A stretch of 64,000 nucleotides of DNA from Fistularia commersonii (taxonomy: Eukaryota > Chordata > Actinopteri > Syngnathiformes > Fistulariidae), in NCBI GenBank assembly GCA_037954325.1, contig JBBMNZ010000034.1, positions 10,683,501 to 10,747,500 of the forward strand, written 5' to 3'. Shown one piece after another: positions 47,452-60,459 of this stretch. Both the position numbers and the translations under genes were made by a program. The notes beneath the pieces were generated by a model. That model saw only the letters and a list, made by a program, of their open reading frames with translations. It was not told the origin of the DNA and searched no databases. Positions within the stretch are counted from its first letter, which is position 1, and each line of letters begins with the position of its first letter.

Positions 47452-47702
47452 AGTGTGTGTGTGTGTTACCTGGTCATAATACTTGTTGATGTACTTGTAG
47501 AGTTCATGAAGAGCCACGAGGTTATTCATCTCGGAGGCGAAGCTCTGCGGGAGGAGAGAAGGTGAGATGGTTGGCTGGTGGTGGTGACCTGGAGGGTCAA
47601 AGGTCAAAGGAGCTCTACTGACCCCCGACAGCTCGGTCAGAGTGGAGTTCATCTCCTGGTAACAACCTGAAGCGGCACTGTGGATGTCACTGTAATACCT
47701 GT

Positions 47703-47735
<33 letters not shown>

Positions 47736-48464
47736 TGAATGCGTGGTCATCCTGGACCGTTCAGATTCGTATTTCCACCAGACTGGGTTCCCACGGTCCC
47801 GACGCCGGGCCTGGGTTTCCATGGTAACCCGGACAGGCTCACCTCTCCACCAGCTGCTTGTAGCGGGGGATCTCCCTGGCGTACAGCAGCTTGTTGACAG
47901 GAGAGTCCTGATTGGGCAGAAAGACAAGGGTGAGGTCACATGACCGACGCGGAGGTGGCGGTCGGGACCGCGGCGCCGGCCGGGTCGTACCCGTCCCACT
48001 TTGTGCTCCGACGTGGTGCAGGAATCTATGAAGGTCTGAGCGATGACGGACAGGACGGCGTCGATGCTGTCGGTCACCTGGACGTCCAGAACGAACTGAG
48101 GGTTCTTCAGGATGTTCACCCAGAACCTGAGCGGGAGGCTGGAGACGCACCGACGCACGGGTCAGACGGACGCACGCGTCGCCCGGCGGTCGGACCGGCG
48201 CCGTCTCACCTGTTGGTCTTCCAGATGTGGACGGTCTCCGGGTCGTCGATGCCGTGTTTCTCCGCCATGTCGTCCAGGAAGTCGAAGAAAAATCTGACGG
48301 CGATCGGCGGAGGACGCTTGGTGCTGAGGATCGACACGAAGACGTCGTCCACGAACTTCTGCAGCGTCCCCTGCAGAGAGGGAGACAGGCAGAGGTGTGT
48401 GTGTGTGTGTTACCTTCATGGACAGCAGTCTGGTCAGGTAGATCTCGTGTGTGTGTGTGTGTGT

Positions 48465-48508
<44 letters not shown>

Positions 48509-48585
48509 TACCTTCATGGACAGCAGGTAGATCTCATATGTGTGTGTGTGTGTGCGTGTGCGTGTGTGTGTGTGTGTGTGTCTGT

Positions 48586-48634
<49 letters not shown>

Positions 48635-48667
48635 CTTCATGGACAGCAGTCTGGTCAGGTAGATCTC

Positions 48668-48730
<63 letters not shown>

Positions 48731-48763
48731 CTTCATGGACAGCAGTCTGGTCAGGTAGATCTC

Positions 48764-48802
<39 letters not shown>

Positions 48803-48835
48803 CTTCATGGACAGCAGTCTGGTCAGGTAGATCTC

Positions 48836-48880
<45 letters not shown>

Positions 48881-48913
48881 CTTCATGGACAGCAGTCTGG
48901 TCAGGTAGATCTC

Positions 48914-48978
<65 letters not shown>

Positions 48979-49011
48979 CTTCATGGACAGCAGTCTGGTC
49001 AGGTAGATCTC

Positions 49012-49050
<39 letters not shown>

Positions 49051-49083
49051 CTTCATGGACAGCAGTCTGGTCAGGTAGATCTC

Positions 49084-49162
<79 letters not shown>

Positions 49163-52100
49163 CTTCATGGACAGCAGTCTGGTCAGGTAGATCTCAGGTA
49201 TGGCCTTGGCCCTCTCCCTCTCCCTCATGCTGCTCTTCCTGTGCTTTGGGATCTCAGGATCTTCGCTGCTCTTCACCAGGTGCCACAGACGCAGACCCTC
49301 CTCCTCCTCGCCCTCCAACATTGGCGTTTCTACGGCAACAAACAGAGAGGCTCCACTTTAACTGCAAGGGAACTCGTTCCTGGGTTCTAAATGTTCTGTC
49401 TCTTTGGAGATGTTCTTGACTGTCTCCGGTCTAGATGTTCCTCTCGTTTGAAGCGTTCCTATGTTTCCTTCTTCCTGGGCTCTCGGGTCTCCAAATGGTC
49501 TCACTGGGTCTACAGGTCATGTCTGCCATGTTGTGGTGCTGCAAAGGAACCTTGGTTTCTGGTTCGCGATGTTTGTCACTGTGAGGTGTCACAATGTGTC
49601 ATAGATGCTCCAGATGTGTTGCTTCTACAAGGTTCAAGGATGTTCTCTTACTCTCTCCGGTCTGGAACACCTGATTGACTCGGAGTCCACTCGAACCCTG
49701 AGAGCGCGGAATCAGAGCCACTGTAGCTCCATCTGGAACCTGGAGAACGAGGTGGGACGTGACAGCGGTCAGATAGCACAGGAGAAGCTGAGAAGAAGGA
49801 GGTGAGGGCCGAGGGCGGTCAGCGCTCCGCACCTTGTAGTGCTGAAGGGTGTTGATCCGCTTCCAGCGGCCCTGAACCACGGCAGTGACGTCATCATCTG
49901 ACAGGGTCAGGTGACCCGCTTGACCTGAGCGCCACTCTGTCGGTCAAACATTGAACTCGGGTCAGCGAGGGCCGTCAATCAAAACACGGGTGAGTCAGGT
50001 GAGACGGACTCGTACCCAAGTCCAGGTTGTCCGCTGCCGGTCTCTGAGAGAACGGAGCTCCTCTGTAGACCTGGTCCAAGATCTTGTCCTTCACCTGCAG
50101 ACGGAGACACTGACAGGTGAGGGACAGGAAGTGCGACACAGGTAAGGAAGCGTCAGACAGGTACCTGTGTGATGGTGTCCGTGTCCAGCACTTTGACTGG
50201 ACAAGGCTGGACCTCCACGCCGTTCTTCACCAGGACCGTTAGAGTCTGGGAGACAGACGGGCGGACAGAGAGCGACGGGTTAACAGAGGGAAGGTGTTTG
50301 TGTCGCAGAAGGTTCTCTGAAGGACAGGGACCTTCTGTCCCCATCAACAAGGGGATGTGTTTGACCGACTTGTTGCTAACTCTTGGGAAGCCTCGGCACT
50401 GACGCCTCTATGCTGATGATACTGTGGTGTCTCCTAAGCGTTCGTGAGGTTACCACAGAGCAGTAGTCGATGTCCTCGCGCAGGAGGTGACTGTCATTCA
50501 GCGTCCGCTTGGCTTTTCCCGTCACGGCATCGACGGGACCTTTGTCCACCTGGTACTTTATGGCTCTGTAGAGCATGTAGAGAGGCTCGCCGGCCACTTC
50601 CTGTCCGGAGGACGGGCGGGGAGACGGGCAGAAGAGGTTTGACACCAACTACCAGACACCAAAGATAGACACCCAGGGAGGTGGACTTTACCTTCAGGAA
50701 GGAGTAGAGGCAGATGGACATCCAGTTGGTTAACATCTTCTCCACAACCGTCTCTGTCCTGAGAGACAGACAAACAGAACACAAGTGTTAAAGGCCTCAT
50801 TTGAGCATCAGACACATCACGTTCCTGCTCCAACGAGTTGTTCGTACCGGCGCAGCATCAGTTTGGGGTTCTTGGCGACGTACTGCTGGACCAGGTCCTG
50901 CAGGAGGCTCTTCATGACTTCGGTGAAGTACTCCAGCTTGTCGTGAAGGGCCATGGTGAGCAAACTGGCCACGTAGCCCCGGTCTCGCTGGGAGAACCCC
51001 TGCTGGGCCTCCAGGGTGTGGATGAACTGCGGAGGCAGGGAGGTTAGACCGGGTTCTGAACTGAGACGATGCCTCGATCTAAGACCAGGTTGGGAAGCTG
51101 AAACCAGGTCTGGATCCGAGACCGCATCTTGGACCGAGACCAGGTCCCGAGCCGACGGCAGGTCCTCGTCTGGGACCAGGTCAGGACCCGAGACCAATTC
51201 CTCAGGTAATAATAATAATAATAATAATACATACGATTTGTATAGCGCTTTTCACGGTACACAAAGACGCTTTACAAGTAAGACCAGGTCCTGACAATAG
51301 ACCGCTTCCTGACTCTGCACCCACCCTGGTGAGGAAGAGGCGGTTGTTGAGCAGGTTGTTGAGCTGCTGCAGACCCTGCTCCACCGTCTGCCTGCGGGAC
51401 TCGGGCAGGTCCAGCTGCCGGCTCAGCGGCGCCGCCTGCTGGCCGGGGAAGAAAACCCGCTCTGCGTAGGTCCTGTAGTCCAGCAGGGGGAGTCCCGGTC
51501 CTCCGACGTCGCTGCTCAGGTCCATCATCTCCGTCATCAAGTCTGCCAGGAGAAGAAGAAGAAGAAGAAGAAGAAGTGCTTCCCGCTGCCCTCGGCGTGT
51601 CCCGGCCCCTTCCGGTCCGACCGACGGCTGTTACCCGTGAACTCCTTGCGACACTGATCGCCCACGTTGATCTCCAGGGTCTCCAACTGCAGCAGAACCT
51701 TCTTGTAGTCTCTGAGCGCCTGTTTGCTCTTCCTCCTGAGCACACACACCGGTGAGCGGCGAGCCCCTGCTAGCGGCAGCCATGCTGAAGGAGACGTTTG
51801 CCCTCACCTGTACATCAGGATGATGACCAACACCGACAGGATGATGACGGCGGCTCCCGCCCCCAAACCGATCTGGGCCGCCAACGGGACGAGGGACAAC
51901 GGGGAGTCGCTGTCGTACTGGACCAGGCCGAGGTCCACCTGCAGGTTCCCCATCACCACCTGACGCACACACAGAGGTGAGCTCCGGTCTCTGGACGCCA
52001 TCTTGCCCGTCCTCCTCCGGAGAAACTCCAACTCCCACCTGGAGGCTGGGCAGCTCGCCGTCGTCCAGGCTGAGCGGCTGGACCTCCGGGGGCTCGCAGT

Positions 52101-54342
52101 ACAGGTGCGTGCTGTCCAGGGTCTTCACCTCGCACTCCTGGTCGCCCAGCCGAGCCGTCACTTCCTGTCGGGACATGGCCCTGGTCAGGTCTTCCCCCTG
52201 GGGACGTTACCGGGACAACGGGGTCAGTCGCGGGCGTGGATCGGACGGGGAACTTGGCGGGCGGCGGGTGCTGCTCCACCTCCACGGCGATCACGCCGCC
52301 GGGCTTGAAGCGGTACGGCACGTCCGGAGCCTCCCGGTTCAGGTGGAACAGCTGAGGGTTCGGATAGTAGGTGAAGCTCCTCCCCTGGAGGACAAGGAGG
52401 GCGGATGTTTCTCACGGGACGGAGCTCCATCACCACCACAGAACCCTGCTCAGAGTCACGTGATCAAAACAACGGTTCTGGTTCCACGGACCAAGGAGAC
52501 CAGAACCACCCTTCTTCTGACGTCCAGTTCCAGAATGTTGTTCTCCAAACTCCCTGACCACCGGCCACATCTCAGTCCTGGTCTCTGGAACCACCTGCTC
52601 CTCCGCCTGACCTCCAGGACCTCCTGTGCTCACCTTGATGCCCTCATAGTGGACTCGCACGTTGTCCAGCTGGAACCAGACCCCCTTCACTTTGAGGTCC
52701 GGGGTCACGGGGGGGGTGGGACAGGCCATCTGGGAGGGCGACCGGACCGAGCAGCGCTCCGACACCTGCCGGGCGGGAGCACAGTGAGACCGGAAGCAGA
52801 GCCCGGACCGGAGGTGTTCCGCCGGTCCGAGTCCTCTGAAGAATGCCCGCGGGTCACGTGACCCGCCGTCCGTAAACGCGGGGGACATACTGCGCTGTGA
52901 TTGGCCGGCGGGGCTCACCGTCACCATGGTGCTGTTGAAGACCAGCTGCTGCCTGGCGTGGAGGAGAGCCAGCCGTCTTCTGCGCTTCACCCGCTGCACG
53001 TCCACGGGCTCCACCCACACCGAGATGACGGGCCGCTGCACCACGTCCAGGTTCCGACCCGTCACCGTGACAACGCGGCCCCCTCTAGAGACAGGAAGCC
53101 GTCAGCTGCGAGGCGGGAACGACCCGTCATTGATGGTCGATCGGAGCGGGTTCGTACGCGTAGAAGCTCTCGGCGGGGGTGGCGTCGGTAATGACGGGGT
53201 CGTCCAGGTAACGGAAGGTCACGCTGGGGACGGAACGCTCCGCCTTCCCGAACAGAACCCGGACTGGGACGGCGCCGGTCTGGTTGCTGGAGCCGGTCTG
53301 ACACACCAGCTGGGTGTCGCTCACTTCCTCCATTCTGAGGACAGAGGAGACAAGGTGAGGAGACCAGGACGGAGGAGGGGAGCCCGGACGCCGGGTCCGG
53401 GACCGACCCGACAGGCCGAGGACCCGGAGGTCCCGGAGGACCCGGAGGACCCGGAGGACCCGGCGGTCCCGGAGGAGCGGCGGGAGTCCACTGAGCGGTA
53501 CTGACATGTAGCAGGGCTGGAGGCCCAGGAAGGCGTTGAGGTCGGACGTCTGTCCCGTCAGCAGCCGCCGTCCTCGGATGGTCAACCTGGTCCCCCCGGA
53601 AACCGGACCTTTATCCGGAACCAGGTCCAGGAGCTGGGGATCCTGAGCGGAACGCACACCGACACCCCCCTGGTCACACGACTAGCCGGGGCGCCGCCGC
53701 CGCCGCGGAGGACTGGACTTACCTGGTAGGTGAAGTTCTGCTTGGACCTCCCGGACGGGGTGGTTCCCACGGTAACCAGGACGGGCCCGACCCTGGGCTC
53801 CCCGCTGGCCTCCAGCTCGCACACCACCCTGCGGACCCACAGCGGGTTCAGACCGGCCCCGGACCGCCCGACCGGGCCCCGGCCCCAACTCACCTGGTGG
53901 AGATCTGGTAGCCGTCGGCCTGCGGGGGGCACTGCACGCCCGCCACCGTGACTCCGCCCACCACATCCTGGTACCTCATGCCCAGGTTGGAGCCGGTGAT
54001 GGTCACCAGGACGCCGCCCTCCAGCGGGCCCGACACCGGGACCACCTGCGGCGGGAGGAGGCCTTCAGAGGTTTCCGTGACGACGCGCAAAGCCCACGCC
54101 GACCCGCGCCACCCACCTGTGTGATCTGAGGGGGGGGGCACGTGTCCGCCGGGACGCCGGAGCACGATTGGTTGTAGACGCAGCTGGGGGCGGGGCTTCC
54201 TGGACACCACACGCAGCCGTACTCCTCCGGCACCGCACGGCACTGCGAGCAATCCGATTGGCCGGCCGAGCAGTCGTACAGCTGGACTGGAGGAGGCGAC
54301 ACACACACGCACACACACAGGTGATGAGACCACAAACACATC

Positions 54343-54382
<40 letters not shown>

Positions 54383-54716
54383 ACACACAGGTGTTCTTAC
54401 GTCTGAGGCCCGGCGAGGTGTCGATGCGTCGGTCTCCCCTCCGCAGATACACTGGAGCCAGATACTGCAGCTGGCTCACCCTGGACTCAAACTACACACA
54501 CACACACACACACACACACGTGTGACATCTGCAATTAGGGTGTGCTCTGTGTTTGTGTGTGTGTGTTACGTGGAGTGGGCTGCGGGTTAAGGTGTGTGTT
54601 CTGTGTATGTGTGTGTTACCTAGAATAACTGCAGGTGAAGGTGTCTGTTCTGTGTGTGTGTGTTCTGTGTTTGTGTGTGTGTTACCCGGTGTGGGCTGCA
54701 GGTGAGGGTGTGTGTT

Positions 54717-54769
<53 letters not shown>

Positions 54770-55327
54770 CTGGTGTGGGCTGCAGGTGAAGGTGTGTGTG
54801 TTGCCCTGTATCTTCTCCACCGTGGCCGTCAGGTTGAACTGAACTCCCTGGATTTCAACGACACACACATACAGAGCCTCGTCCTGCAAACACACACATC
54901 CCCAGTCAGCCCACACACACACACACACTCCGTCTGCTGCCCCTCCCCGGTAGGTTCTCCGCAGAGGAACGGTCAGGCGTCCTCACCTTGTAGACGTCCA
55001 GGTTCCGTCCCCTCAGGACCACCGTGGTCCTCAGACCCAGGGGGACCAGAGGAGAACTCTGCATGGAGAAGACCAGGGGGCAGGAGGTGGAGCCCGGGGA
55101 GTCCTGCAGACGGACGGACACACGGACGGGCAGTGAGACGGGAGACGGACGGACGGACGGACGGATGGACGGACGGACGGACGGACGGACGGACGGACAG
55201 GCTGAGGCTCTCACCCTCTGGTTGAGGATGATGTGCTGGTTGGGGCAGCTGTGGTTGTGGGTGCAGAGCTGATCCAGAGGACACCAGTTACACCTCCAGA
55301 TACTGCTGACACACGACAGACACCTGC

Positions 55328-55376
<49 letters not shown>

Positions 55377-58013
55377 TCATGTGTCTGGGTTGGAGTATAT
55401 GGGTTTGTTGACGTGCGGCGATGTTATCTCGTACTGCGAGCTCTGCTTCAGGCGGCTGACGGCCTCGCAGTCGTAGAAGGTCATGTTGCCCGTGGCGACG
55501 GTCACGTCTCCGAACAGCAGCAATATGGGCACGGTCATGTGATCTGGAGGGGCGGGACAGGAAGTCAGGAGCCAACTGGCTATGATGCTAATCAGCTTCA
55601 GCCTCTCCATCCGTCCATCCATCCATCCAACCCACCACTTCCTGCAGGCATGAGCGGGAGAAGCTCTGGTGAAGGTGATTGGCAGGTGATGCTGGTTCCC
55701 ATGACGATGGCAGGCTGAGGTGGAAGGTCCTGGAACTTGCAGTGCAGAGACTCCTCCTCCGTGATGGCGGGAAGCTGTGCGACCGTCAGCGTCACCTAGG
55801 AGACGACAGTCGGAGCGGTCAGGTGCGAGCGCCGGGGGGGGGAGGGGTGAACCGGCGGGCCGACGGGTGACGCACCTGCGTCTGCTCGTCTCTGCTGTGA
55901 TTGGCCGGATGGACGCTCTGCACCGTCACGCACTGGCCGGCGGGCCGGAAGCTCCAGAGCCAGTGGTTGGGCTGCAGGTGGCGCCGACACTCCTGTTTCC
56001 GGGAACACCTGCGGGGGAGGACAGGTGAGACGCGCTTCCTCCGGCGGCCGGAGGGGGAAGTGGAGGCAGCGGACGGACGGAGACGCCGGCCATTTCCTCT
56101 GGAACCCCGGCTGAGGAGGGAAGTCATTCTGCGAGCTCGGCGTGCTCGTATGGCAAATACAATCTCCACATTGATATAGAAAGAAGCCTCAGCAATTAAC
56201 CCCGATGCTGTTACCGGATTTTAAATAAGCAAAATATACTTTATGAATGATATTACATTATATTTGGCAGACGCTTTCATCCACAGCGACCTGCAGTGGA
56301 GACGAGACGCAGGAGATTGAATCCTGGACCTCTGACATGCAAAGCATGTGCTACACCTCTGAGCTACATACAACGCCACATATGATAAGATAAGATAAGA
56401 TAAGATAAGATAAGAACAACTTTATTCATCCCGAAGGAAATTGTTGGGCCAGAGTGTCAAGCAAAAACATAACAATAATAGATAATAGTGACACATAATG
56501 GTTGTGACATATTAATACATAATACAAGAGAATGTAAAGAAACAACACTTTGTTGCCGTCCTGGTGTGAGTTATGAGTCTCTTAGGTTAGAAGCGTCTGC
56601 CAAACGACAATGTAATGTAAAGTAAAGTAATGTAATGGTGCTCTCCTGAACTCCCTGGCTCCACCCTTAATGCTACCATGCTATGCTAAATGTAACTTTG
56701 CTCCACTTTATGGCCGAACTCCGTTTATGGACGGAGTGACGCCGCTCTTCTTTAAAACCATCGAAACGTCCCCGACCGGCTTTGAACGCCCCGGGGTCTG
56801 GCTGCGAGCTCAGACCCGGGCTCCGATCGCCCGGAGCCACCAAACCTCCTCTGAGGCCCGGGTTCCTCAGAAGCTGGTCCTGCTTTGCGGACCTACCTGC
56901 CCTCCAGGACACACCAGCCGCAGTACGGGTCCCTGGTGGCGAGGCAGGAGCCGCAGTCCGTCCGCCGCTCGCAGGACGACACGGCCACCTTGGAGAGCTG
57001 AGGGGCGCAAACATCTGCGTTTACCTCCAGGAAAAGCGGGAGGCGGGAAGAGGAGGCGAGGCGGGAGGTCTCACCCTGCCGCTGGTCAGCACGAACACGT
57101 GGCGCCGGCTCGGGTCCAGCAGGAGGTCGGCGCTGACGGCGCCGCCGCCGCCGTCCACCGTCACGCTGCTGTACAACGTCCCCGACAGGTCGGAGTTCAC
57201 CAGCACCTGGGGGGGGGAACCGGGCCGCGGGTCAGAGACGTGGAAGGATGGCGGAACATTCCGGATCTTCCCACAGCTCGAGGTCCGCTCTATGTCTCTG
57301 CATTTCTTCTGACGGCCGGACGAAAGGCGGAGCAGCTTCAGGAGCCGAAGGCGAGGCGACCGCGGCTCCCGTCCACCAGGGGGAGCCGGCTCACCGCTGC
57401 CCCTCAGCTCCACCGCCGCTGAGACGGCGAGGAGACGGTGAGGAGACGGTGAGGAGACGGTGAGGAGAGCAGCGCACGTCCAGCCAGGAAGCCCTGGTGC
57501 TCAGGTCCTACAGGTTCTCACCAGGTCGTCCCACACACCTCCTATCTGACCATGCTCTTTAAAGGTCCAGAGTAGTGAAGTATCTGATCACACACACACA
57601 CACACACACACACCCACCTTGTGCAGTCGTCCCTCCCGGTCGCCCAGGAACGCCACGGTGTGTTCCGCCTCGGTGGTCGTGGTGACGGCGGTGAGCTGGG
57701 AGGTGCCGGTGAAGGTGGGCGTGGCCTCCAGGGGGACGGTGCTGGCGATGGGGCTGGGGGTGTGCTCCCCCCCGCAGGGGTACTCCAACAACGACTTCTG
57801 GAACCACAGGGTCACCAGGAGAAACTCATGAGTAAACCTACAGGTGCCAAACAACTCGGCGCTGAGTTTAACCGCGAGACCCTGAAGGCACCACGAGGAC
57901 CATGGCTGCTCTGTCAATCATAACAGCAGGTGGCTATTGGCTCCGTTTATGTTGTCATGGCGATACACCCTGTCAGTGTCACTGTTAGCCCCTCTGGGTA
58001 TGGCTTCCATTAG

Positions 58014-58050
<37 letters not shown>

Positions 58051-60239
58051 GATGTGGGTCACATCCTTCCTGCCAGCTGTGTGTTTGAGTGACAGCTGTC
58101 CGATGATGACTCCAGCTGCTGAAGCTAACGGTTGTAATCCACTCACACACACACACACACACGCACACACGCACACACACACACACAGTATTAAGGTCAG
58201 TGCAGTGTGTTGTGACCGAGCTGCCGGTGTGTGCTGTCATTGGATGTTTAACGGAGCCCCGAACCGGTTGCCGGTGCTGGCAGGAGTCTGGCGGTGGAAG
58301 TCCCGTACCTCCGGCAGCCTGAGACACTTGGAGGAGACGGCGTACTCGATGTAGGCCTCCTCCTGGCCCTCGCTGCCCCGCCCGGCCTCGGTGTAACACA
58401 CTTCCTGCGCCCTGCGCAGCATCCTGTCCAGGTCCGCCATCTTGTAAACGCACAGCGCCGAGCGTCCGGTGGCCACCGGCGTGGACGCCTGTCCCGCCGC
58501 CATGACGACGAACAGCGCGGGCTCCTGGGCGTGGCGGCCCAGCCAGGCGGCCTGGGCCAGGTTGTAGCCTCCCTGGCAGAGCAGCGGCACCTCCACGTAG
58601 GAGTAGAAGCTGCGGTCGGAGGCGCAGAGCCGCGAGGCGTAGGTGCGGTACTCCTTCTTGTGCCACATGTCGCGGCGCGAGAACAGGAAGTAGACGTGGT
58701 TGTCGTGGGCGACGGCCTTCACAAAGTGATTGTTGTACTCGGAGTAGCTCCCCACCACCAGCTTCCCGAGGTCCTCCTCCTGGGAGAAGGCCCGGCGCGG
58801 CGGCGCCACCGGGAACAGGCGGCGCGTGGTGATGGGCGGGATGTCGCCGGGGCCTTTGCTGGTGTAGCCCCGCCCCACCAGCATCAGCCGCAGAACGCCG
58901 CCCTCCTGCTTGGACTCGGTGGTGATCACCACGCCCACCGTGGAGACCCGGGGGTCGTTGGCGGCCACGTACTGCGTGTCCACCGGGTTGGACGTCTGGT
59001 AGATGAGCTGGGAGATGTTGGACAGACTCCTGGAAGCGGAAGAGCAGGTTCGTGACATCAGCAAAGGTCTGAACGCCGCAGGTCGGAGAGGTTGGACCGC
59101 GACGCCTACATCCTGTCTGCTGACCTTCACGTCCTGTTGTTTTAGCTCGCTAACCAAACAAAGCACAGCCCTTTACAAACGCTCAGGTGATCACGTGATC
59201 CGGCGTCATGTGACGCCTGTCTCGCTTTTACTTTCTGCCGCTGTGAACGCCCTCAAAGCTCCGCCTCCACGTCTACGCTACGCCGATGGGTTTGAGCGTT
59301 CAGACGAAAATCTGACTGATGGATAACTGGGAGGTGGAAACGGGTTCACAGCCAGCCAACACCAAGGGGGCTGGAATGAGAACCTGCCAACTTGTCATCT
59401 CCATCCTTCAGGACTGGATGTAATAACTCCATCGTAGAGGGACGTGACGGTCAAAACCAGGTCCCGGAGCAGATCCTAGAGGGACACCTTCATCAGCAGC
59501 ACATCCAATGCACTGAGAGTTATAGCATTATCTTAAAAGCATCTAAGAGGAGCCTCGGATGTCCGTTAGAAGACAGAAGGGACCAACGAGGGACTAACGA
59601 TGGACTCAAGTTGGACGAGCATCCGTCGAGCGTCAGGAAAGTCCCTTCAGATCAACCAGAGACGGAGAAGTGTCTGAAAGTCACACCGTGGATGTTTAAG
59701 ATGTTGGGTTTACTCAAGCCTACGACCCCGTCTTTACCCCGATCTCCGTCACGACCGGCGTCCAACCGAACCCCGACCTTGAAGGACCTCGGTGCCTCTG
59801 AGGGACGTACCTCTTCTCGCAGATTCCCTGATACAGGGAGCCGCAGACGATCAGGCTTCCTGGCTCCGCCCCCGGCTCCGCCCCCGGCTCCGCCCCCGGC
59901 CCCGCCTCCAGCAGCAGCAGCTTGTTGTGGTTGTGGGTGGGTGTGGCCGAGGGGCAGTCCTGGGGGACGATGGGGGGCAGGCAGTCCTGGGAGTCCAGGT
60001 GGGGGCCCGTCCTCACCTGGGACATCACCTCCAGCTCAGAGGTCAGCTGGTACAGGTGGTCCACCCCGCCCACGTACAGCCGGTCCGAGGCCGGGTCCAG
60101 CAGCAGGTGGGACAGGGGGGGACCTCCGAGCTCCACCCACCGGACCTGAGGCTCGGGGGTCACGGAGACAGAGGGAGGGGGGGGGGAGGAGGAGGAGGAG
60201 GAGGAGCAGGAGACATGGGGCGGTGGAGGACGCCAACAT
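47254..60239 (-). CDS. plxnb3: Plexin B3, semaphorin receptor
   Basis: Exons: 60239-59811, 59029-58309, 57797-57618, 57206-57075, 56997-56897, 56008-55876, 55795-55636, 55543-55435, 55323-55215, 55103-54987, 54883-54770, 54491-54401, 54286-54117, 54045-53894, 53828-53723, 53642-53506, 53334-53158, 53084-52919, 52765-52634, 52384-52280, 52197-52039, 51959-51808, 51735-51635, 51542-51325, 51026-50848, 50758-50692, 50600-50454, 50245-50165, 50094-50016, 49936-49833, 49739-49652, 49329-49163, 48370-48210, 48138-47991, 47907-47843, 47698-47623, 47544-47470, 47358-47254. About 1903 residues (human 1909). Order: signal peptide, Sema domain (exons 1-4), PSI modules with clustered Cys, IPT/TIG repeats, one membrane helix (VIILSVLVIILMY, exon 22), then the split GAP domain with a Rho-binding insert and a C-terminal VTDL. 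VTDL matches the PDZ-binding ends of B plexins that recruit RhoGEFs. Every junction is in phase. The exception is within exon 1, where a 10-base C run shifts the signal-peptide frame against the Sema frame. B3 rests on the srpk3 neighbour. Confidence 0.94.
48411..49195 (-). repeat. Nine-copy exon-end/splice-donor/(CA)n array
   Basis: On the minus strand, plxnb3 exon 32 ends in codons EIYLTRLLSMK followed by GTAACACAC. This exon end, the donor and a (CA)n tract occur nine times in tandem, starting near 49195, 49082, 49014, 48911, 48834, 48765, 48667, 48536 and 48447. Only the first is the real exon end; the next exon begins at 48370. Copies are nearly identical apart from an eight-base deletion in one. 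Unit length varies from about 70 to 120 bases with the CA count. The minus strand stays open through the whole array. Confidence 0.95.
54545..54815 (-). repeat. Four-copy exon-end/donor/(CA)n array
   Basis: On the minus strand, plxnb3 exon 11 ends with codons for HTFTCSPHQ and donor GTAACACAC. Similar segments (ACACCTTCACCTGCAG type plus GTAAC) recur downstream near 54690, 54625 and 54575, separated by CA-rich tracts. They are more diverged than the array at 48.4-49.2 kb, and one copy has lost the ..CACC part before the donor. The next exon acceptor is at 54492. Confidence 0.85.
55143..55199. repeat. (GGAC)n tetranucleotide repeat
   Basis: About 14 GGAC units with one GGAT, in plxnb3 intron 9. 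Confidence 0.9.
56250..56375 (-). mobile_element. tRNA-Ala-derived SINE
   Basis: On the minus strand: TATGTAGCTCAGAGGTGTAG head with A box, a B box (GGATTCAATCT region), then the SINE core GTCGCTGTGGATGAAAGCG and TCTGCCAAATATAATG. The best preserved SINE here; in plxnb3 intron 5. Confidence 0.75.
56382..56640 (+). repeat. (GATAA)n repeat with SINE-like tail
   Basis: Seven GATAA units run into AACTTTATTCATCCCGAAGG, the same terminus type as at 35360. A partial SINE end follows at about 56588-56640 (AGCGTCTGCCAAACGACAAT and a GTAATGTAAAG tail). Confidence 0.6.
60177..60186 (-). other. plxnb3: C10 homopolymer breaking the plxnb3 frame
   Basis: Ten G on the plus strand. From ATG 60239 the protein begins MLASSTAPCLLLL, an obvious signal peptide, and enters this run. 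The Sema frame (TPEPQVRWVELG onward) leaves the run one base out of step. The run is either a sequencing or assembly length error or a real null-type variant. Confidence 0.75.
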
Positions 60240-60459
60240 GGCAGCTCCTCTTTACCTGCAAGGAGAGCCAGACGTGAGGAGCAGAAGCCATCGAGAACAT
60301 CTGGACCGGAACAGCAGATAGACAACGTCCGAACGAAAGCATCGGAACAGGCACATCGGGACGAAAACATCGCAGCGAGAACATAGAACTTTGTAAAGAA
60401 CATCAGACAACTTCAAGGCATGGTACTAGACACTTGTGGTCCAGTGGTCTAGTGCAGAA

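Noticed and set aside
48390..49200. CRISPR-like array of regular repeats
   Set aside because: Spacers are CA runs of varying length and the repeat is a plexin exon end; the genome is a vertebrate's.
48434..49321. Single 295-residue open frame with HTHTHT and repeated EIYLTRLLSMK
   Set aside because: CA repeats have no stop in any frame; this is exon 32 followed by the intronic array, not a separate protein.
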